NCBI GenBank assembly: GCA_029721515.1
Contig: CM056558.1
Coordinates: 16,089,240 to 16,153,239, forward strand
Source of the DNA: Synanceia verrucosa
Taxonomy: Eukaryota > Chordata > Actinopteri > Perciformes > Synanceiidae
Length of the DNA: 64,000 nt
Direction: 5' to 3'
Both the position numbers and the translations under genes were made by a program. Under the pieces are notes generated by a model. That model was given only the letters and a program-made list of their open reading frames with translations. It searched no databases and was not told the DNA's origin. Below, piece by piece: positions 36,141 through 49,038 of this stretch. The stretch's first letter is position 1, and each line of letters begins with the position of its first letter.

Positions 36141-39100
36141 CATCAACCAACAGGAAACATATAGTAGGCATAGCAACCATAAAAAGGCGGGTCTTAGAGA
36201 GTATTCTAGCACCCTATTGGGTATTTATTTCCAGGGCGACGCCTGGAACGCAGAAGTGAAATGGATGGATGTGTATATGACAGGAGCTGATATCACCAAA
36301 TAATAGGATCAATGTTAACCCTAACCCTAACATTTGTCCTGGACAAAACATCTTTGACATTGGCCCTGGACTCTTAATTACTTGGTGATATCAGGCCTCA
36401 TTCACAGGTTATGGGGAACACCTTCATAAAGTGAATTTTGCATAATAGGTGACCTTTAATACAAACACAGTCGGAGAAGACACATACACTTGTCCTGAAA
36501 CTGTCTTATCAAACTGTTGACCCTAAAGATAGTAGGAGTAACTAGCAAATAAAGCTACTTCACACATTCAAACTCTGAAGACTGTTTTTATGAAATAGGC
36601 CTATATCATTATATATTTCCCCCAGATTGTATCCTGGTACACAGTGTTTGTTATGAAAATTTTAGGATGTCCACTAAAATAAAACATGCAGGTTTGAACA
36701 AGACTTGGCTACACATCATGAGTAATGTAATGTAATGGCTAACCTGCTGGTGGTTCAGGTAGGTTTTAGGATTGTATTCCTCATCAGTCAAAGCTCATCT
36801 ATCATATTGATTCTATATCTATGCAGTCAGGCCTCTTTGGACACTAAGCAGACCTTGTTAGATACCACCAGTACAAAAAGGCACGACTGCATACAGTCAC
36901 AACAGGTGGAATTTATATCCACAACACAATCTCTTTGTTAAACTGTTTTGTGTCTTTGGGATAGACTTGTCCTTCAGTCAGTCCTATAGCTTTAGGGCCA
37001 CTGTAACAGCGGGATAGCTAAGAAATGTGCCTTGCTCTTGAAAATTGCAAAACAAAAAGTTGCAGTTTTGAGTTCTCCTTTCTCTGATTAATCTTAGTTA
37101 TAGTAAAGCTAATGATTTGTAGGGGTTTCAGAGAACTGACACAACCTTTTGTTTGGCCAAGAAATAAGCACCCTCCTTGCTGGCTATGAGGAAATGTATG
37201 AATGGCCAGTCAAAGCAGAAAACAGCATTTCATTTACACACAGTCCAGTTGATGCTTTGATTTGGGGGTCAAAACACCTATTCAGACAAACGTAAAGTCA
37301 TGGTTTTGATCTGCAAATCCAAAAAAAAAAAAAAAAAAGATGCAGCTTGAAGGATAATAATGTCCATCATGCTTCACTGGATATATTTCAGGAGATGATT
37401 GACAGGGAAACGCATACCTCTGGGTCAACCTCCTCATCAGAATCAGATAAAATGGTTGAGATGCTGACACTTACCCTGGAGGAGGCAGCAACACTGCTGA
37501 GGTGCATGCTGATTATTAGTGTGGTGGTAAAAAAGGTTTCTCCATAAGGTCTCCATTGTTCTTTTGTAAATGTACAGCAAAAAATTGAAGATTGACTATT
37601 ATACCACACATGATTGGATTAAAAAAGTGGAATTTATATTAACACCAACAAGAACTGTAAATACTGGCTACTTAAAGTACTATAAAGTCACATCCTTAAA
37701 ACTGTGTGTGATTTTTGCTATTCATATTTATTTAAAAATCTACTGAAAGCAGTTCACTATAGATACTATTTTTTATGAAATACAAATGTAATATTCTATT
37801 TAAAGTGCATGCACGGTTGATACCGACAGCCCTGCAACTTCACATGTCCTTTCAGATGCTTTTGCCTATCACAGATGTGAGCAGAGAGAGGCCTCTGCTG
37901 GAGGTGTTGATGCTTGACTCTATGACGGCACAATATTAAAATCAAGACAGAGAGCAGCAGAACACAACGTCAAAGGCTGTGATGCAGCACAGCACAGGTT
38001 TATAGTTAGAGTACATTTCCTGTGGTTAGAATAGATTATAATCCACCACCTTCAGAGGTGGAAGGCAAGATACTGTATGTGAGGGTTTGTATTAATGCAC
38101 CGCATAAACAAAACATTTAGCTCATGTAGAGTATTACTTATCCATATGTCAAGTGCAAGATGACATACAGGAGAGTGAAAGAGAAGTGGTGTGGTTGTAC
38201 AGGCTACAAACTCTCTTTCTGTAAACAGTCTTTTCCTGGTGTCCCTTGCATCCACCTGCTAATGCAAATGACATGGAGGATAAGCCTGATATGCTTTCAT
38301 TTGTCTCCCTCTAAAGGTCCTTTGTCATCATGTTTCATTCATCAAATCGATACACCATTAAGTTTTTGTTGTGGCATTATCTCATCTAGAATTTGCAGGT
38401 GCCGGGTGAAGGGGTCATTCCTTAGCTGTGTGATCACAAACAGTACTGTCTCGTAGCCGTGTTAAGTACACATTTAAATAAACGCCAATAGGAATCAAAC
38501 TGAAAAAGACCTTTAAACAACAAAGTGCTGCTCTCGTCCTCGGATGATAGCAAGCTAAGTTTGCTGGGCTGCTAATTTTTGCAGAAATATTTTGCACTCT
38601 TTCACCAGAAAGTTACTGAGCCTCTATTCAACTCAGAAGATGGCAAGAGCAAAATTTTGAATGAGGCCCAATGTGTACACCCACATGCTCTGCATCACCT
38701 CTCCTCCTGTGTGATTCTGCCTCTCATAAAGCTCTTGGAACAGACTTGCTGATTAAAGCTGCCAAGACAGAAGATGGCCTCCGCTGCTGACAAAGCACAG
38801 ACTTTTGGATCCCGAAAAAGAAGCTGACGTTCCCATCAGTGGCCCTCTTGTCTCCCCAGGAGACCCTGTGTGTACGACATCCATCTGTGATAATAAGTGC
38901 TTTGTGCCTCGTCTCGGTAATATTACTGCCTTTTGCTGGTCGTCCCTCTGTGTCAGGTGTCTGCCTCTCTGTGGGTTAGTTGGCCTGCAGGTGAACAGGG
39001 ACACATGCTGCTCATGTCTGCGAACCATTGGGACCGTTAAATTAAGTCAATAAACATAAAGCAAATGAATGCCTCAATATAATAACTCAAAGTGCACAAA

Positions 39101-41360
39101 TTGAATGTTACTTTATGTTGTACATATTAAACAAAACAAAGTACCACAAGTTCAACAGATGTGACAGGTGAGATCAAGACTTTAGCCGTTGCTCCTAAAT
39201 TAAGAAGAAAAACAAATAAACATGAATTTGGCAACCTAAAAAATCCGTAAACAAAGCAAAAATAATACACAACACAAACATATCAGCATCAGCGGATAAA
39301 GGAAAAGGAAATTATTCATCACACATCAAGATTAATTACAAATTCCATAAACTATAACATGAAGTGTCAAGAAATACGTGACATTAGCGTGTATATTTTG
39401 TGATCTCATCTAATTATATACATATAGACATACTGTATTAGGAAAAAGCTACAAAAATATGCACACATTTCATCAGGGATTCTACAAGTTGGGACATTGT
39501 AATTAAGGAGCACTTTGTCATACTGTATATTGCCATATATCATTTATTCTCCAGATGAAAAACAAGTTGGATTCTTTTATTTTAAACTTGCCATGTCACA
39601 TCACAGCAGGTTGATGTTCTAAACTGAAAAGACATTTCTGCTCAAGCCTGATCATGAGGCCAAAGAGACAATAGCATAGTGAAACAGGACAGCTTTTAAC
39701 TGTCAAACTTTGAATGATGAAATTCAGGTTATCTTGTAAACACAAGGGGGCACACTTACTCTATATTTCAACTTGATCCAGTCAACCTCTCAGTGTGGCA
39801 TGTGTTGTCTGTGGGTCAGTGTTTGTCAATTTAAAATGTCACGGGTGTGATACTTCCTCTTTTCTTGCTGCGGTGTCTGTGTTTACCTGACTGTTTGGTA
39901 GGCCCCGTCATTTCAACCAGATCCTGTTATCATGCCTTGCCCTGACACAAGATCACTAATGAGCGCTTTTCCTCTAATTGAACTATGACATGATGGGAAA
40001 ATACCACAAGCATGATATGCTCCATCAGCACTTCCAATAGCAATATACCCACAGTGCAGACCTGCCCAAAATTATAAAAATACATCAACACAGTGTTCAG
40101 TCTCGCCTCTCGCTCCCTATAATGACAAAAGACCCTTCTTTAATTCTGTAAACTTTCAAATGTAACAATATGTAGAAAGAAATCCATTAGAAATCAAATA
40201 TTAACTGTAGGTCCCTGGGGGTCAGGATCCACCAAAGGGTCACTAGATAATTCTGGGGGTCATGAGATGTAAGAAAAAGAAGTAAAGAAAAGCAGGATGG
40301 ACATTTTTGGCTTTACTTTCAGCTGCTGTATAAATGTAGCTTTTCCCCTTATGTATTAGTGGGTACTATTCCCCTTTTCTGACCGAAATAGCATTCAAAT
40401 ACTATAAAACAAGAAAATATGTTATACATCATGAAAACACAGATACATTGTGAAAACACAAGCATATAATTGTTTTCAGCATTGAACACCTAACATGCTA
40501 ATTGACAGGAAAACATTTTAACGAGTACCTAAATATAAAATTCAGTTGGTATGCATCTCTATCCACCCCCATGTTGTTAAAAAAGAATGAAACAGGGCTG
40601 TACCGCACAACTGTACTGAAGAGTTTATGCAACAGTTAAGTCAACAGCAACCAGGTTATTTAAGTGCATGCAGACTCACCAACTATATACATGAATATGA
40701 TGAATTTGCTGCATTTTTCAGATGATAATATGACTCAAAAGTATATGACGCAGACAAAAATGAGCTCCGCTTCAACAGCTAAAAGTACTACTTTCATGTT
40801 CACGGATCAATAATTATTTTTAGTAATAAAATAATTTAATACTGTTTTTACTGAATTTCAGTTTGCTCATAAACTCTATATTTACTCATCTTTATAATGT
40901 GATATTTCTACCTTTTCAGAAAACCATCTGAATACTTCTTCCACCATCGGTAGAGCTCATGTATTGTCTTGCACTTTTTATTTTAAATGATGAACAACAA
41001 AACATCATGCTGCAGTTAAATAAATTCATTGACTGTTCATATGGTATTACTGAGTTGACAAACCAAGTCTGTGAGGATGTGAAAGAATCCAGTTCACCCT
41101 TACAGTACTGTGACTGAACACAAAGTCCACAACCTCTTTTCTTTTTTTTTTTTTTTGTTATTCAGACGTGTGTGTGAAGTCAGACGTCTGTCTGGCACAG
41201 ATGTGTGTTGATGTGCTTCCAGCTGTTTATGGGGAATCATGATGTCTGGACCTATGGTCTGGTCTGGTCTAGAGGATCCTCCCTACATCCTGTGAGATCA
41301 TCACACTTAATTAGACTGGATCCGTCAATTAACGGGAAGTCAGCCGGTCTCTCTCAGGCT
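36141..41360. other. Intergenic region between fcho1 promoter and prg4
   Basis: No gene was recognised. It contains a run of 18 A at about 37321-37338, a dispersed-repeat fragment near 40.2 kb, a T-run near 41.14 kb and GTCTG-type direct repeats around 41.26 kb. The longest reading frames are under 100 codons and unconvincing. fcho1 and prg4 point away from each other, so this is a divergent intergenic space. Confidence 0.7.
40200..40300 (+). repeat. Interspersed repeat fragment
   Basis: GGGGGTCAGGATCCACCAAA followed by GGGTCACTAGATAATTCTGG and GGGGTCATGAGATG matches a repeat commonly seen in fish noncoding DNA. Short and diverged. Confidence 0.4.
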
Positions 41361-41415
41361 TTTAAAAGCAGCTGAGTCGAACATCTAGTAGGATTGTGAC
41401 AGAGGCTAAAACAGG
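41361..41415 (+). promoter_or_regulatory. prg4: prg4 TATA-like box and untranslated exon 1
   Basis: TTTAAAA at 41361-41367 lies about 25-30 bp before a likely start near 41392. A short noncoding exon would end ACAGG at 41415 with donor GTAGGT, and the next exon begins at 41518 after TTACAG, four bases before the ATG. The intron would be 102 bp. Inferred from spacing and splice signals only. Confidence 0.5.
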
Positions 41416-41521
41416 GTAGGTTACCTTTTATCTGCTCTTTTATCTCTCAGGATATTTAGAATGAATACACTCTGATTTATTTATTATTATGTTTCGTATT
41501 TGATTTCATATTTACAGAAGG

Positions 41522-44500
41522 ATGTCTTCAACTGTACTCTGCGCTGCTATTCTGCTGGCTTGTGTCTTGACATTTAGTGCTGCCCAGAGTGAGTGAGAAC
41601 TTGTCTGACATTTGTTTTGCATAGAGGAACATTTAACTGAAATATAAAATTAACTATACTAACAGCATTTTAGCAAAGGACTTTCCATTAATGCATGATG
41701 TGTTTTCTCTGACATTTTTTATCTGTTTCTGTGTTCTCATAAACAGCAAGCTGTAAAGGTCGATGTGGTGCTGAGTACCTCAGGGGTGACATATGCCATT
41801 GTGATTATAGCTGCCTGTTTTATGGAGAGTGCTGCAAAGACTATGAATCCCAATGCACCACAAGTGAGTGTTTTTTCTTCCGTTCTATTTATAACCCTGT
41901 CCTTAGCACCATCAGAAATGGTCATTCTGTTAGAGGCATTGCTATTTAAACATTTTCAGCTACTGATCACAGTTTTTTTTAACAACACCCATCCCTGAAG
42001 ACAGCTACTGTACATGTCATATTTCTAATGTAATTAGCACCAAATGGTCAACTTGTACAAGTCTGTTGTGTTTGTCTGTGACAGAAAACTCATGTAAAGG
42101 ACGATGTGGAGAAACCTTCAAAAGAGGCAGAGTGTGTAGCTGTGACTCTGACTGTGTTAAGTATAAACAGTGTTGTCCAGATCACAACAGCCACTGTGAT
42201 GCAGAAGGTAAACCTTGTCCAGCGAAGTCAGCATGATTGTGTGTGTGTGGTGTGTGATATTGTCTGCATGTTAATCTGTAAAGATATACTTTACAGTTTT
42301 GTAGTCAGTATCATGATACAGTATTTGCAGTCCTCATTTAGTTAAAGGCAGTCTTAGGCTACATCAATTTTAAACATGATCAGCAAATACAGTAACAGTC
42401 GTGTGACAGCATGGCTGCATGTCCACCCTCACCAATCTCAGTTTCATTGTCATGCAACAATTATCCTTTCAGATTAGCAAATGTGCGTGAAGTGAAGTGC
42501 AAAGAAATCAGGCTCAGACTGATGTGGCATGTCCACCAGCATGCAGAGCAGCATGGAAATGTGTGCAGTAATCTGCACAGATGCATTGGGTTAAATTTGA
42601 CAATATTTTCTGTCTCGGTTAATTACCAAAACAGTGGAGCAGCCACTACAACAGCACCAGTGGAGACTAATTGGTGCAATAATGTAAATAATAACAAACC
42701 CAAAGGTATATTTGACTTGGCCAAAAGGAACATCCACATTTTTAGGCCTTTAGGATCTAAAGAAAATCGTTTTTACAGGGTTAAATTCTTAACTTTAACT
42801 CATGAATATTCCCACAGAGCCAAGTCTGATTGCAGAAACAGAGCCTTCTACATTCAGCGAGGGAAACGATGCAGGTGACAATGTTTTGAAATGTATTTAA
42901 GGAAGCTACTACTTAATTCCAACGATAGAAATCAATAATATCAAGTGATTTGTTTTATTTGACATAAAATGTGGATTTAATAAGACATTATATCAGGAAG
43001 ACGGCACAAAGATGTTTATGGTTCAGTTGCTGTGGTTTGCATTAGCCACCAAATCTGTACAGAATTAGCCAAGAGCACAAGACCCACTGGCCAAAAGAAA
43101 CACAAGGAAGCAGTGTTGTCATGAGTGTGTAGGAGGAGGGTGACGGGCACAAGTTCAGAGGCAGGAGAGGAAAGAACAAAATGAAGCCAAGAAATGATGA
43201 CACAACATTTTCTTGGAGGTTGTATAATACAGTCGTTTTGTGGGTACAGACACTCATGCATCCGTGTTACTTCTCTGTCAAGAGGAAGACATGTTGTGAC
43301 ATTTCCATCTAGAGGGTCAGTTATAGTGTTGATTAAAAAACTGTTTACAATGCAAATTATTGTTAGCCACAACGGTATCACTGGTGTCATTTTCACTTTG
43401 TTTATCTATGCGTGAGCCATTGTGATTTTGTGAAATGATTTTTCAAAGTACTTTGTATACTTTGCCAGATGTTTCTGTTTATCTATGTTTCTATTACAGC
43501 TCTGTGATGTGATGCTCCCATTGCTACATGATCTCTAGTTTACCTTTATATTTGATTTTTGCTTTATTTTTTCCACAGGCGACCATTTGATTCCATTGGT
43601 CAGTCCAACATCATATCCACTAGATGATCTCAGTAATGGTGAGCAGTGATAATGTGCCTGGAGAACAAATCTAGCAATAAAGTTTCATGGGTCATGAGTG
43701 TGACATATAGGTGTGCACCTTTTCCCATTTGTTAAATTCCTCTAGATATGTACAGCCAAGTTTTTCCCAATGATGAGTTTTCCAATGATGAAGCGAAGGA
43801 CCCAGAAGCAAGTCCAATCCCAGAGAACACCAGTGGTTATGGATTGTCTACGGCTGACCTGCTGGATCATATTTCGACTGAACCCACCCAGGATCCAAAC
43901 TTTCTGGAGCTCAACACAGAGAAATTTACAGTCTTCACTCAGACACAAACTACTGTCTTGGATAACAAAGCAACGCAGGCTGATGACAGCCTCTCCACCC
44001 TTCACCCCACCATTGACGAAGACCCCACTAAAAGCACAGGTATGTGATGTCCAGGGGCTTAATCAGGCACTGATAGATTTCTATAAATTAAAGGAAAAAA
44101 ACAGGTGAGGAACCCAAGTAAAAATGATGTTACACCATCAAGCTGATGAGCCCCATTCTTCCTGTAGATATTTCCTCATTTTGATGATGATGCCAAAATC
44201 TCTTTGTTGTGAAATTCTGGTGACTACAAAGTCCTGCCACATTCTGTCATTCTTACACCAAAATACGTTATTGTCTGAAAAATCGTTGAACTAAAACTGA
44301 AATGTAGAAGAAAAGAGCAAAAAACACAGTGAACTGGACTTCAGGTTTGTTGAAGATGTTTCACCTCTCATCCAAGAGGCTTCTTCAGTTCTAACTGACT
44401 GAGACTCCAGAAACGTATGCTTCTGTTGGAGCAGAAAACAAACTCCCGAAACCACCAAAACAATGGGTCTCGTTGGGAGTCCTTAGCAGAGGGAGTTGGT

Positions 44501-47500
44501 GTCCCGTCCACCCTTATACAGTGAGCTGCACTCAGGTGTTAATGATAAATGAAGAACTTCACATCCCATCTAGTGTCTTATGGTTTTGCAATTCATGTTC
44601 CACTGTACATTTAAGTTATAATGTTTAAATCATTCTATTTATATTCTCCATGTTTGTATGGAAATATTTTTTTCTAAGGAAGATGGTCATTTACATGCTT
44701 ATCAAACCATCCAGTCTATAAAAACATCTGTATTCTTCACATGTATACTTCGATGCTCATAGACTCATGTTTTTCTTTGACCTTGCCACTCATCTGTGCA
44801 GCTTTGACAAGTTATTAAGATGGCTGTTAAATTCATAACCATGTTTGTCCTCCTCCAGATGCCAGTGATCCTACCAGCTCATCTAACCCAGGAACAACTC
44901 TGCCTCAGCCAACAACAGCAGCTGATCATGTCTCCAACCAGCCGACTCCAACCTCAGTACCCCACACAGAGGATTCTCCTACAGAGCTGGAGACAGTATG
45001 GGAACCGACTGTAGCCTCCTCTGACAATCCAGATGTTACAACCCCACCCAATACATCCTCCTACACATCTGTGGCCCTAATACCCACACAGGGCTCCTCC
45101 ACAGTCCAGGAATTAGACCTCGAGGTCACTACCAGCCCTGCCTCAGTGCTGGACCCATCACCCATCCCAGAGGCAAACACTTCAAACCCTGTTTATACTG
45201 AGAGCAGCACAGAGGGTGTTTCTCCTGCAGTGTTCGAATACACACCAGAGCTTGTTACCCTCACGACCCACGTTCCCTCATCCACAGATGCAGGGCAGGA
45301 CAAAGATGAAGTTGCAGCAGAACTAACCACTGCTGATGCACTAAATGTTACACCAGATCTGGCCAAACCCACATCATCTGAAGCCACTTCAAAACCCCAG
45401 GACAAACCTGACCCAGACAAGCCATCGCCAGGTAAACCAGCTCTGGCTAAACCCAGCTCCAAACCTGAGACTAAGCCTCTGGATGGTGCACAAACTCCCA
45501 ACATAGACGATCCCAGAGACTACCAAGCAGGTTAGAAATGTTCTGAATATCTCAAAACAACATCCACAGAAAACAAATAACCTCGTAAAATTTCATTCCT
45601 GTATAGGTGGATGATTTTTTTTTGCCATTATTGTTTGTTTGCTTGTTTCTGGTACGACAGAGACAACTATTTTCCTACTCTGTAAATGAATTAAACACCC
45701 CTGTGAAATTGAAAATAAAGTCCTGACACTTTAAAGAAAGGAAACAAATCTGTTCAGCGTCTGGAGCCCAACATTTCAGTTTACACCCAGTAACCCAGGC
45801 TGTGATTACATGGTTGCTTTGTCTTATTGTTTGTTTATCCCAACAGATGTTTTTTTTTCTCATAAATTGTCTTGTCTTTCTCAGATGACAGCAACGATAC
45901 AAATCTGTGCAGTGGGCGGCCGGTCAGTGGAGTCACTACACTGGGAAACGGCACAATGGTGGTTTTCAGGGGTGGGTACCAAACAGCTATTATTATAAAA
46001 AGTTTTATAATGTTTGCAAAATACCAGTTAATAATATACAAGAGAGCTGTGGTTATGGAAGAACTATACTTCATGGGGGTGTATTTTTTAATGCCACTTA
46101 AAAAATGTACTTCAATACATTTCAGAGGGAAAGCTCATACTTTTTTTTTAAACTTCATTTACCAATTTATCTGACAAGCGTAGTCATTTTTGAACATAAT
46201 CAAAAATTAGTTTTAAGAATTCAATATATTATAAATGCATTGTTAGCAGCAATTTGAAATATCTTAAGAATCTAATTATCTATCAGTAACAGGAGCCATT
46301 TTTCTGTATAATGAATAAATTTACCTTTGCTACCTTAGCTACAGTTTTGCTGAAATTACTTCTGTATGTTTGCAATTTTAATGCAGGAAATTTTATATTG
46401 TTTTGCTAAAATAAGGGATCAACATGCTTACTCCACCACTGTTTAAACTGTTTAAGTACAATTAAGTAGACTAAAGCTGAACTTAAATAAAGAATGTATA
46501 TAGAAATGACAATAAAACACAGATACAGTAAAAAAGTTAAAAGTTATTATAAACTTTGAAATAAGTACTGTAGGAGCACCACCTTCATACAGTGATGCTT
46601 TTTTCTTTTTTTTTTTTTTTAATTTTCAGGTCACTACTTCTGGATTCTGGACAGATATATGGTGCCTGGTCCGGCTCGTGGTATCACACAAGTGTGGGGC
46701 GTCCCTTCCCCCATTGACACAGTGTTCACCCGCTGCAACTGCCAGGGCAAAACATACATTTTCAAGGTACACGTTATTTGTCAGATCCAAAACCAAGGAG
46801 TGCATTCTCAATTTGAGGTATTTCATAAATGACACCCCTTTCACTGTATCAGGATGCTGCTAAATACACAGACTCTTCTTTGGTCTTGCATTAATCACTT
46901 ATCAATTATCCACCTGCTGTACAGGTTTATTTTAGTTGTCTGAGGTTTAATTTTTTTTTTGGTTTGTTATCTTTGCAGGGATCCCAGTACTGGAGATTTG
47001 AAAATGATGTGTTGGACCCTAACTATCCTAAGGTCATTGAAGCTGGCTTTGATGGTCTGCAGGGACAAATCACAGCTGCTCTGTCTGTGCCTCAATACCA
47101 GAGGAGGAGAGAGTCTGTTTACTTCTTCAAGAGAGGTGATGACCTGCTGTCACTGTATCAAAATATCTAATTAATACCTTCTTAGTTTCATTATTTCTAT
47201 TATAGTTTTGCCTCTGTGTTATAAAAAATATTGATTTTATAATTAAATACTGTGTATATCACGAAAATCTTCAGGTGAATACTCTCTGAAATGGACTCTT
47301 GACTGATTCTTCTAGGAGGATTGGTCCAGAAATATTCATACCAGTTTGGCACCAATCCAACATGTGGCAGGAAGGTCCAGTATGCCGTGTACACCGTCCG
47401 TAACCGTATGAGTCGGCAAGCAGGTACTTTAGAATTATAAAAAAAAAAAAAAAATCATACAGGACAAGAACTTTTTTTTTAAACTAGTGTTGGCATACTT

Positions 47501-48781
47501 CATTATATTTCCTCATTTGCATGGTCCTCGTGTATAAATGTGACCATCATGACTGCAGGCTGCTGGGTGTTTACTGAACATTAACAGATTTACTTCACCT
47601 CCAGTAAGCCTGACCATGTTTTGTGTGAGTTACAACACACATTATTCTCTGAAAAAGTGAGTCATGCTTTTGGTAGGTGAGAGTTTCATCTAAATATCTG
47701 TAAATATTTGACAAAGTAAAAATAACTTCCCAATGGGACTGCAACTGTTGCAAAAAAATTAAACAACCACAAGCCATTATATAAAGTCACTCATTTAACT
47801 GTCAACTCTTCTTTGTTTCCAGTGTCTCGTTTAGGGCCAGCCATCAACATTCGGACATCTTGGAGAGGTTTCCCTTCCACCATCACAGCTGCTGTGTCCA
47901 TGCCAAGCTTCAGAGAACCAGAGGGATACAAATACTACGTTTTCTCAAGATGTAAGCCATCAAGAAACACTCGTGCTGTAGTCTCCTCTCTCCTCTGAAC
48001 CACTTTAGGGATTTCAGTCTTATTTAAAGGTATATATTCTACAGTCAGTCAGCTACTAAGGAAACTGAGGTAAACAAAATGTATAGTTTCAGTTCTGCTC
48101 TGCACATTAAGGCTCACACTTAGTCACTGGTGGAAAAAAAAGAAAGAATCACTCCTTTCATCACAATAATATTTAAACAAACCATCCTTCACTTGTCTGT
48201 CTGCACTCAGACTTTTGTCAGCCTCATTCACATAAAGTCACCATGGCTAACGAGGAGCATGTGTGTCCGGGTGTTGGTCAGGGTGGGGTGGGCTATTAAG
48301 CAGATGTTAAAGTCATTGAGGGTGGTGTCCATTCACCTACGGCTCATATGGACAAACCACAGTAAAATATTCCACCTAATGATGATACCTACAGTCTAAG
48401 GAAAACTGTAATTCCTGTCTGAGGACATTTCACTCATCAGTCTCGTCTGGTCGGTTATGTCATTCAAGAAACACGACAGCTTTTAAGACTCCATAGCCAA
48501 ACACTGTCCAAGTTAATGTCCTGAAACTCAGAGGCCAGGACTGTTTGAAGATGCATGAGATTCTGTCGCAATGCCAATTTATGTTTATTAAACTGGAAAC
48601 TGGCATGTACATGGATTAAAAAGTACATCCTGAATTTAAATGCTGAATGAACAATTCTGTTCCTTTTGCAGCCAAATCCTACAACGTGAGGATGGATTAT
48701 GATCGCCCCTTCATTTCTGCTCCCACTGCCAACGCGTCACCTCAGAGCAACAACTTCTTCAAATGCTCAGAGAAAGTCTGA
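41522..48781 (+). CDS. prg4: Proteoglycan 4 (lubricin), complete, 705 residues
   Basis: Coding exons: 41522-41588, 41747-41863, 42085-42207, 42818-42874, 43579-43638, 43746-44039, 44859-45530, 45885-45971, 46630-46766, 46979-47135, 47316-47423, 47823-47951, 48672-48781. The sum is 2118 nt with consistent phases, mostly phase 1. The ATG is followed by a hydrophobic signal peptide (residues 1 to about 20, VLCAAILLACVLTFSAAQ). Two somatomedin-B domains (about 24-61 and 64-99), a Thr/Ser/Pro-rich middle (about 103-465) and a hemopexin-like domain (about 470-705) follow. This is the architecture of lubricin, a secreted mucin-like boundary lubricant of joints and other surfaces. The length is about half of the remembered human protein (roughly 1400), mainly because the mucin part is short. 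Vitronectin shares SMB and hemopexin parts, but the adjacent tpr and NLCSGRPVSGVTTLGNGT favour PRG4. Which teleost paralogue (a or b) is not decided. Confidence 0.95.
41747..42207 (+). other. prg4: prg4 somatomedin-B domain exons
   Basis: Two exons of 117 and 123 nt, both phase 1-1, each encode one SMB knot with eight cysteines. The first reads SCKGRCG...ICHCDYSCLFYGECCKDY...QC. The second reads SCKGRCG...VCSCDSDCVKYKQCCPDH...HC. Matching phases suggest a tandem exon duplication, as is known for the family. SMB domains in relatives bind matrix partners and PAI-1; the exact role here is not shown by the sequence. Confidence 0.93.
42818..45530 (+). other. prg4: prg4 mucin-like (Thr/Ser/Pro-rich) exons
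   Basis: Four phase-1 exons (57, 60, 294 and 672 nt) encode about 361 residues rich in Thr, Ser, Pro and Glu, expected to carry O-glycans. The large exon 44859-45530 ends with irregular Lys-Pro units (DKPDPDKPSPGKPALAKP and KPETKPLDG). It lacks the long array of near-identical KEPAPTTP units remembered from mammalian lubricin. Confidence 0.85.
44325..44560 (+). repeat. Dispersed repeat in prg4 intron
   Basis: GAAGATGTTTCACCTCTCAT followed by CCAAGAGGCTTCTTCAGTTC and later GTGAGCTGCACTCAGGTGTT is a common teleost interspersed sequence. It lies between the two mucin exons (44040-44858). Confidence 0.55.
45885..48781 (+). other. prg4: prg4 hemopexin-like domain exons
   Basis: Six exons encode the C-terminal beta-propeller-like domain. 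It opens NLCSGRPVSGVTTLGNGT and HYFWILDRYMVPGPARGI, with a bounding cysteine at each end (NLC and KCSEKV). Further blades include YWRFENDVLDPNYPKVI and YYVFSRSKSYNVRMD. The final exon ends at TGA 48779-48781, 37 codons after its acceptor including the split codon. Confidence 0.92.
46080..46180. repeat. Interspersed repeat remnant in prg4 intron
   Basis: ATGTACTTCAATACATTTCA followed by GAGGGAAAGCTCATACTTTT and TTACCAATTTATCTGACAAG resembles the family at 19.1-19.4 kb. It is in the first intron of the hemopexin region. Confidence 0.4.
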
Positions 48782-48814
48782 TGAAAGAATCTCGTACTAT
48801 TCTTCTTTGTAAAG

Positions 48815-48820
48815 TTTATT
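48815..48820 (-). terminator. tpr: tpr polyadenylation signal (AATAAA on the minus strand)
   Basis: TTTATT on the plus strand is AATAAA for tpr, about 220 bp after its stop at 49039. It lies only 34 bp past the prg4 stop codon, so the two 3' ends overlap. Confidence 0.6.
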
Positions 48821-49038
48821 GCATTTTTCATAAAACAAACTGTGTCAGTATGGACTGATGACAAAAAGCTTATTCACAAGTACATAAAAACCACAAAGCA
48901 AAACTAAAAGTCACAGGCTTCGGAACAAGTGAACATTATATCAAGGCTGAACACAGACTCTGAACACGCTGAATGCAAAATATGTAATATGTATGTTTCC
49001 GACGGGAATGTGGGTTCAGTCATTGTTTGCTGACTGCT

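Noticed and set aside
36317..36332. Telomere-like CCCTAA units
   Set aside because: Only two to three units (TAACCCTAACCCTAAC); too short to indicate an interstitial telomere or fusion point.
45193..45504. 103-codon minus-strand reading frame
   Set aside because: It is the antisense shadow of the prg4 mucin exon; lack of stops follows from the Thr/Pro codon bias on the sense strand.
41522..48781. Vitronectin instead of prg4
   Set aside because: Vitronectin also has SMB and hemopexin parts but usually one SMB domain and no Thr/Pro-rich region of this size; the tpr neighbour also favours prg4.
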